Part shown: in pieces, positions 62,400 to 64,000 of the stretch
How the letters are laid out: each line of letters starts with the position of its first letter
How positions within the stretch are numbered: the first letter of the stretch is position 1
The notes under the pieces: generated by a model
What the model was told of the DNA's origin: nothing
Seen by the model: only the letters and a program-made list of their open reading frames with translations
The model's database searches: none
DNA from: Adiantum capillus-veneris
Lineage: Eukaryota > Streptophyta > Polypodiopsida > Polypodiales > Pteridaceae
NCBI GenBank assembly: GCA_014529385.2
Contig: CM043970.1
Span: 67,170,567-67,234,566, forward strand
Reading direction: 5' to 3'
Length of the DNA: 64,000 nucleotides
Position numbers and translations under genes: made by a program

Positions 62400-64000
62400 T
62401 CTCACACCTTGAAAAAAAAACCTTACCGCACAAATGCACCCACACTGCTCAACTCACCATTTCCGACTCACAAGACACCCCAATTCGGCCCTCTCGGGAA
62501 CACCCTTCAAGCCGCAGGCAAACCCTCTACAAGCATTGGCAAGTACACAAAGAGCGAGAGAAAAGGAGGGGGATGGGGAGAAGCAACACAAGAAATATGG
62601 GCAAGGTTTTGGTATTATTGCATAGGGAGACGGTACAATCAAGTATGCAACTTCAATGGAAAGCTTGCAATACACAGGCTTGAAGACCTCCAATAACTCT
62701 CTTTGGCAAAAAAACCCTAAAAAAAATCACTTCTATCTCCTTTGATAAGGCTTGGTTAAGGCTAAAAAGAAAAAAAACAAGGAGCTAGCAAGCTTGTACA
62801 ATTAAATAAAGCTCTCTTTAGAAGCTTTCTTGCATGGCCACCACTTGGCACTTTCTTGGTGTTGGGTATCTGCATGGCACACATCTGTCTATTGTCCACT
62901 CAATTTTGCCAACCTGGCATTTGCACTTTTGGATACCTCTTGGATATGCTCTCCCTCTCTTGCTTGACCTCGGCTCCTCTGACCTTTGTGGCGGGCTAAG
63001 CCCCTTGAACCTCTCGAACTCTCTTTTATGTTGGCTGTCCAATGCCCGTGGGAACGCTACCCATCGTATGCACCGGGGAGTGGGGAAGTAGCGATATCGC
63101 TATTGCCCTTCCCATTTTAACTCCAAAAGAGGGCCTTCAAGGCCGTGGGAATGGGACCGTGGCGAGCTCTGCCACGTCGTTAGACAACCCAACAGCGCGT
63201 CGCCTAAGCGAGATGCCGCTGCCTACAACTTTCAAAACCACCGTGGGTGCCACCGGCAGACCACCCACGCAGCACCCACGGGCGAGCGGACATAGCCAAT
63301 GCACCATGGAGCTCCCACCATGCTTCCGCACAATACAAAGGGCTTCACGCCCCATCCCATATACCGTGAGCGCACGAGTCATCTGTGTGCATGTGGGACT
63401 ACTCGTTGCCACGTGGCGCCCTTATGGGGGTCAACCTCCAAACTCCTCCTTTTTTGTTTTAGAAGGCACATTTGATGGAAGAAATTCCCTTGAGCTACAA
63501 CATCCTGCTATTTATGGCTCGGAACTCCGGTTCCCAATCCACAAAGCTCGGTAACAACTTCATGATATAGACTTCGAACCAATCCAACGTCACCACATTT
63601 CACAGTTTTCCAAGGCCTCGAACCGAGGCCGCAACCCAATCTTTCGACTCTTATATCTTTTTCCTCCGGGCTCCGTTTGATGTGCAATCAATTCCTGCTA
63701 GCTCCGTATGATGCATACCTTGCTTTAGAACTTTGTCAAGGCTCAAAAGGTGCCAGATGGCACACCTCCCCATGTGGTCAGGTAGGCACCAACCTAGCCC
63801 CCGACAAAACTTCAACTGACCATAAAATGCAATTTGTAACTCCTATCTAGAATCTAAAAAGTCAAGTATGCTCCATACATTGAGCACTACAAGCCTACAC
63901 CCTGACTTCCACTCGGACCACCTATCCTTACTTCCTTTGTCCGGAAAGAATCTGCAACACACTGAACCTTAAACCTTCAATAACTTGAGCTCCGTAGCTC
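62400..64000 (+). repeat. LTR-like sequence, related to the LARD LTR at its right end
   Basis: The last about 130 bases follow the same order as the LARD LTR near 30,880-31,010 (TGAGCACT, then ATCTGCAA, AACTTCAA or ACCTTCAA, ATAACTT, GTAGCTC), but are clearly diverged. The part at 63,030-63,430 is GC-rich and carries a 170-codon frame without a recognised domain. The LTR start and any coding region lie outside the window or are lost. Confidence 0.4.

Noticed and set aside
63042-63554. 170-residue frame in the GC-rich block
   Set aside because: No domain or homologous texture. GC-rich sequence has fewer stops, and the flanks look like an LTR.

Overview
This window looks like nuclear DNA of a land plant with a large, repeat-rich genome. 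The evidence is an intact plant-type 3-ketoacyl-CoA synthase, plant Copia and Ty3/gypsy retrotransposons (one with a chromodomain), Copia primer sites complementary to initiator tRNA-Met, and long GA/CT and CA microsatellites. One gene in 64 kb with this repeat load would fit a fern or another large-genome plant, but I cannot name the species.

Layout. 0.3-2.1 kb: the only intact gene, KCS, on the minus strand. 2.1-13.1 kb: eroded retroelement debris, including a minus-strand LTR with its primer site (7.17-7.44 kb), the 3' end of a Copia element (7.47-8.0 kb) and a minus-strand gag-protease relic (11.8-13.1 kb). 13.13-18.11 kb: a structurally complete but coding-dead Copia element with a perfect CTTAA target duplication, inserted into the gag-protease relic, whose gag start continues at 18.1-18.2 kb. 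18.4-29.76 kb: a locus with a promoter-like site, a 4-copy tandem array, a degenerate protein-kinase-like gene, a second tandem array and a second broken reading frame. The kinase-like gene is cut between its N-lobe and catalytic loop by a 7.6-kb Ty3/gypsy chromovirus (20,650-28,248; duplication AAGAC), which itself carries a nested 1.5-kb solo LTR (24,711-26,199).

29.77-36.5 kb: a minus-strand LTR element of LARD type (two long LTRs, gag-like but no polymerase coding), carrying a roughly 1-kb insertion. 36.95-38.15 kb: a minus-strand hAT transposase relic with a BED-type zinc finger. 38.4-39.0 kb: a 4-copy array. 40.1-40.6 kb: a gypsy RNase H relic whose active-site segment is triplicated. 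42.9-43.1 kb: a compound CA/GA microsatellite. 43.4-44.5 kb: a gag relic followed by an open frame for a very basic KSP-repeat, proline-tailed protein. 48.5-50.2 kb: the 3' end of another copy of the chromovirus family in the opposite orientation. 51.7-52.0 kb: another LTR preceded by a polypurine tract. 52.1-55.0 kb: gypsy RT-integrase relic followed, unusually, by a retropepsin-like module and a tail. 55.0-60.6 kb: LTR-like sequence with recurring palindromes and microsatellites. 61.2-62.3 kb: gag with a CCHC knuckle. 62.4-64 kb: LTR-like sequence.

The genes do not form a pathway. KCS is a housekeeping lipid enzyme, and nearly everything else is a layered record of retroelement insertion, deletion and decay. 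The most unusual items are the array-flanked kinase-like gene with its downstream partner frame, the retropepsin after integrase, the KSP-repeat frame, and the repeated palindrome at 55.9-57.1 kb. All homology calls are by eye from translated motifs; no database search was run.
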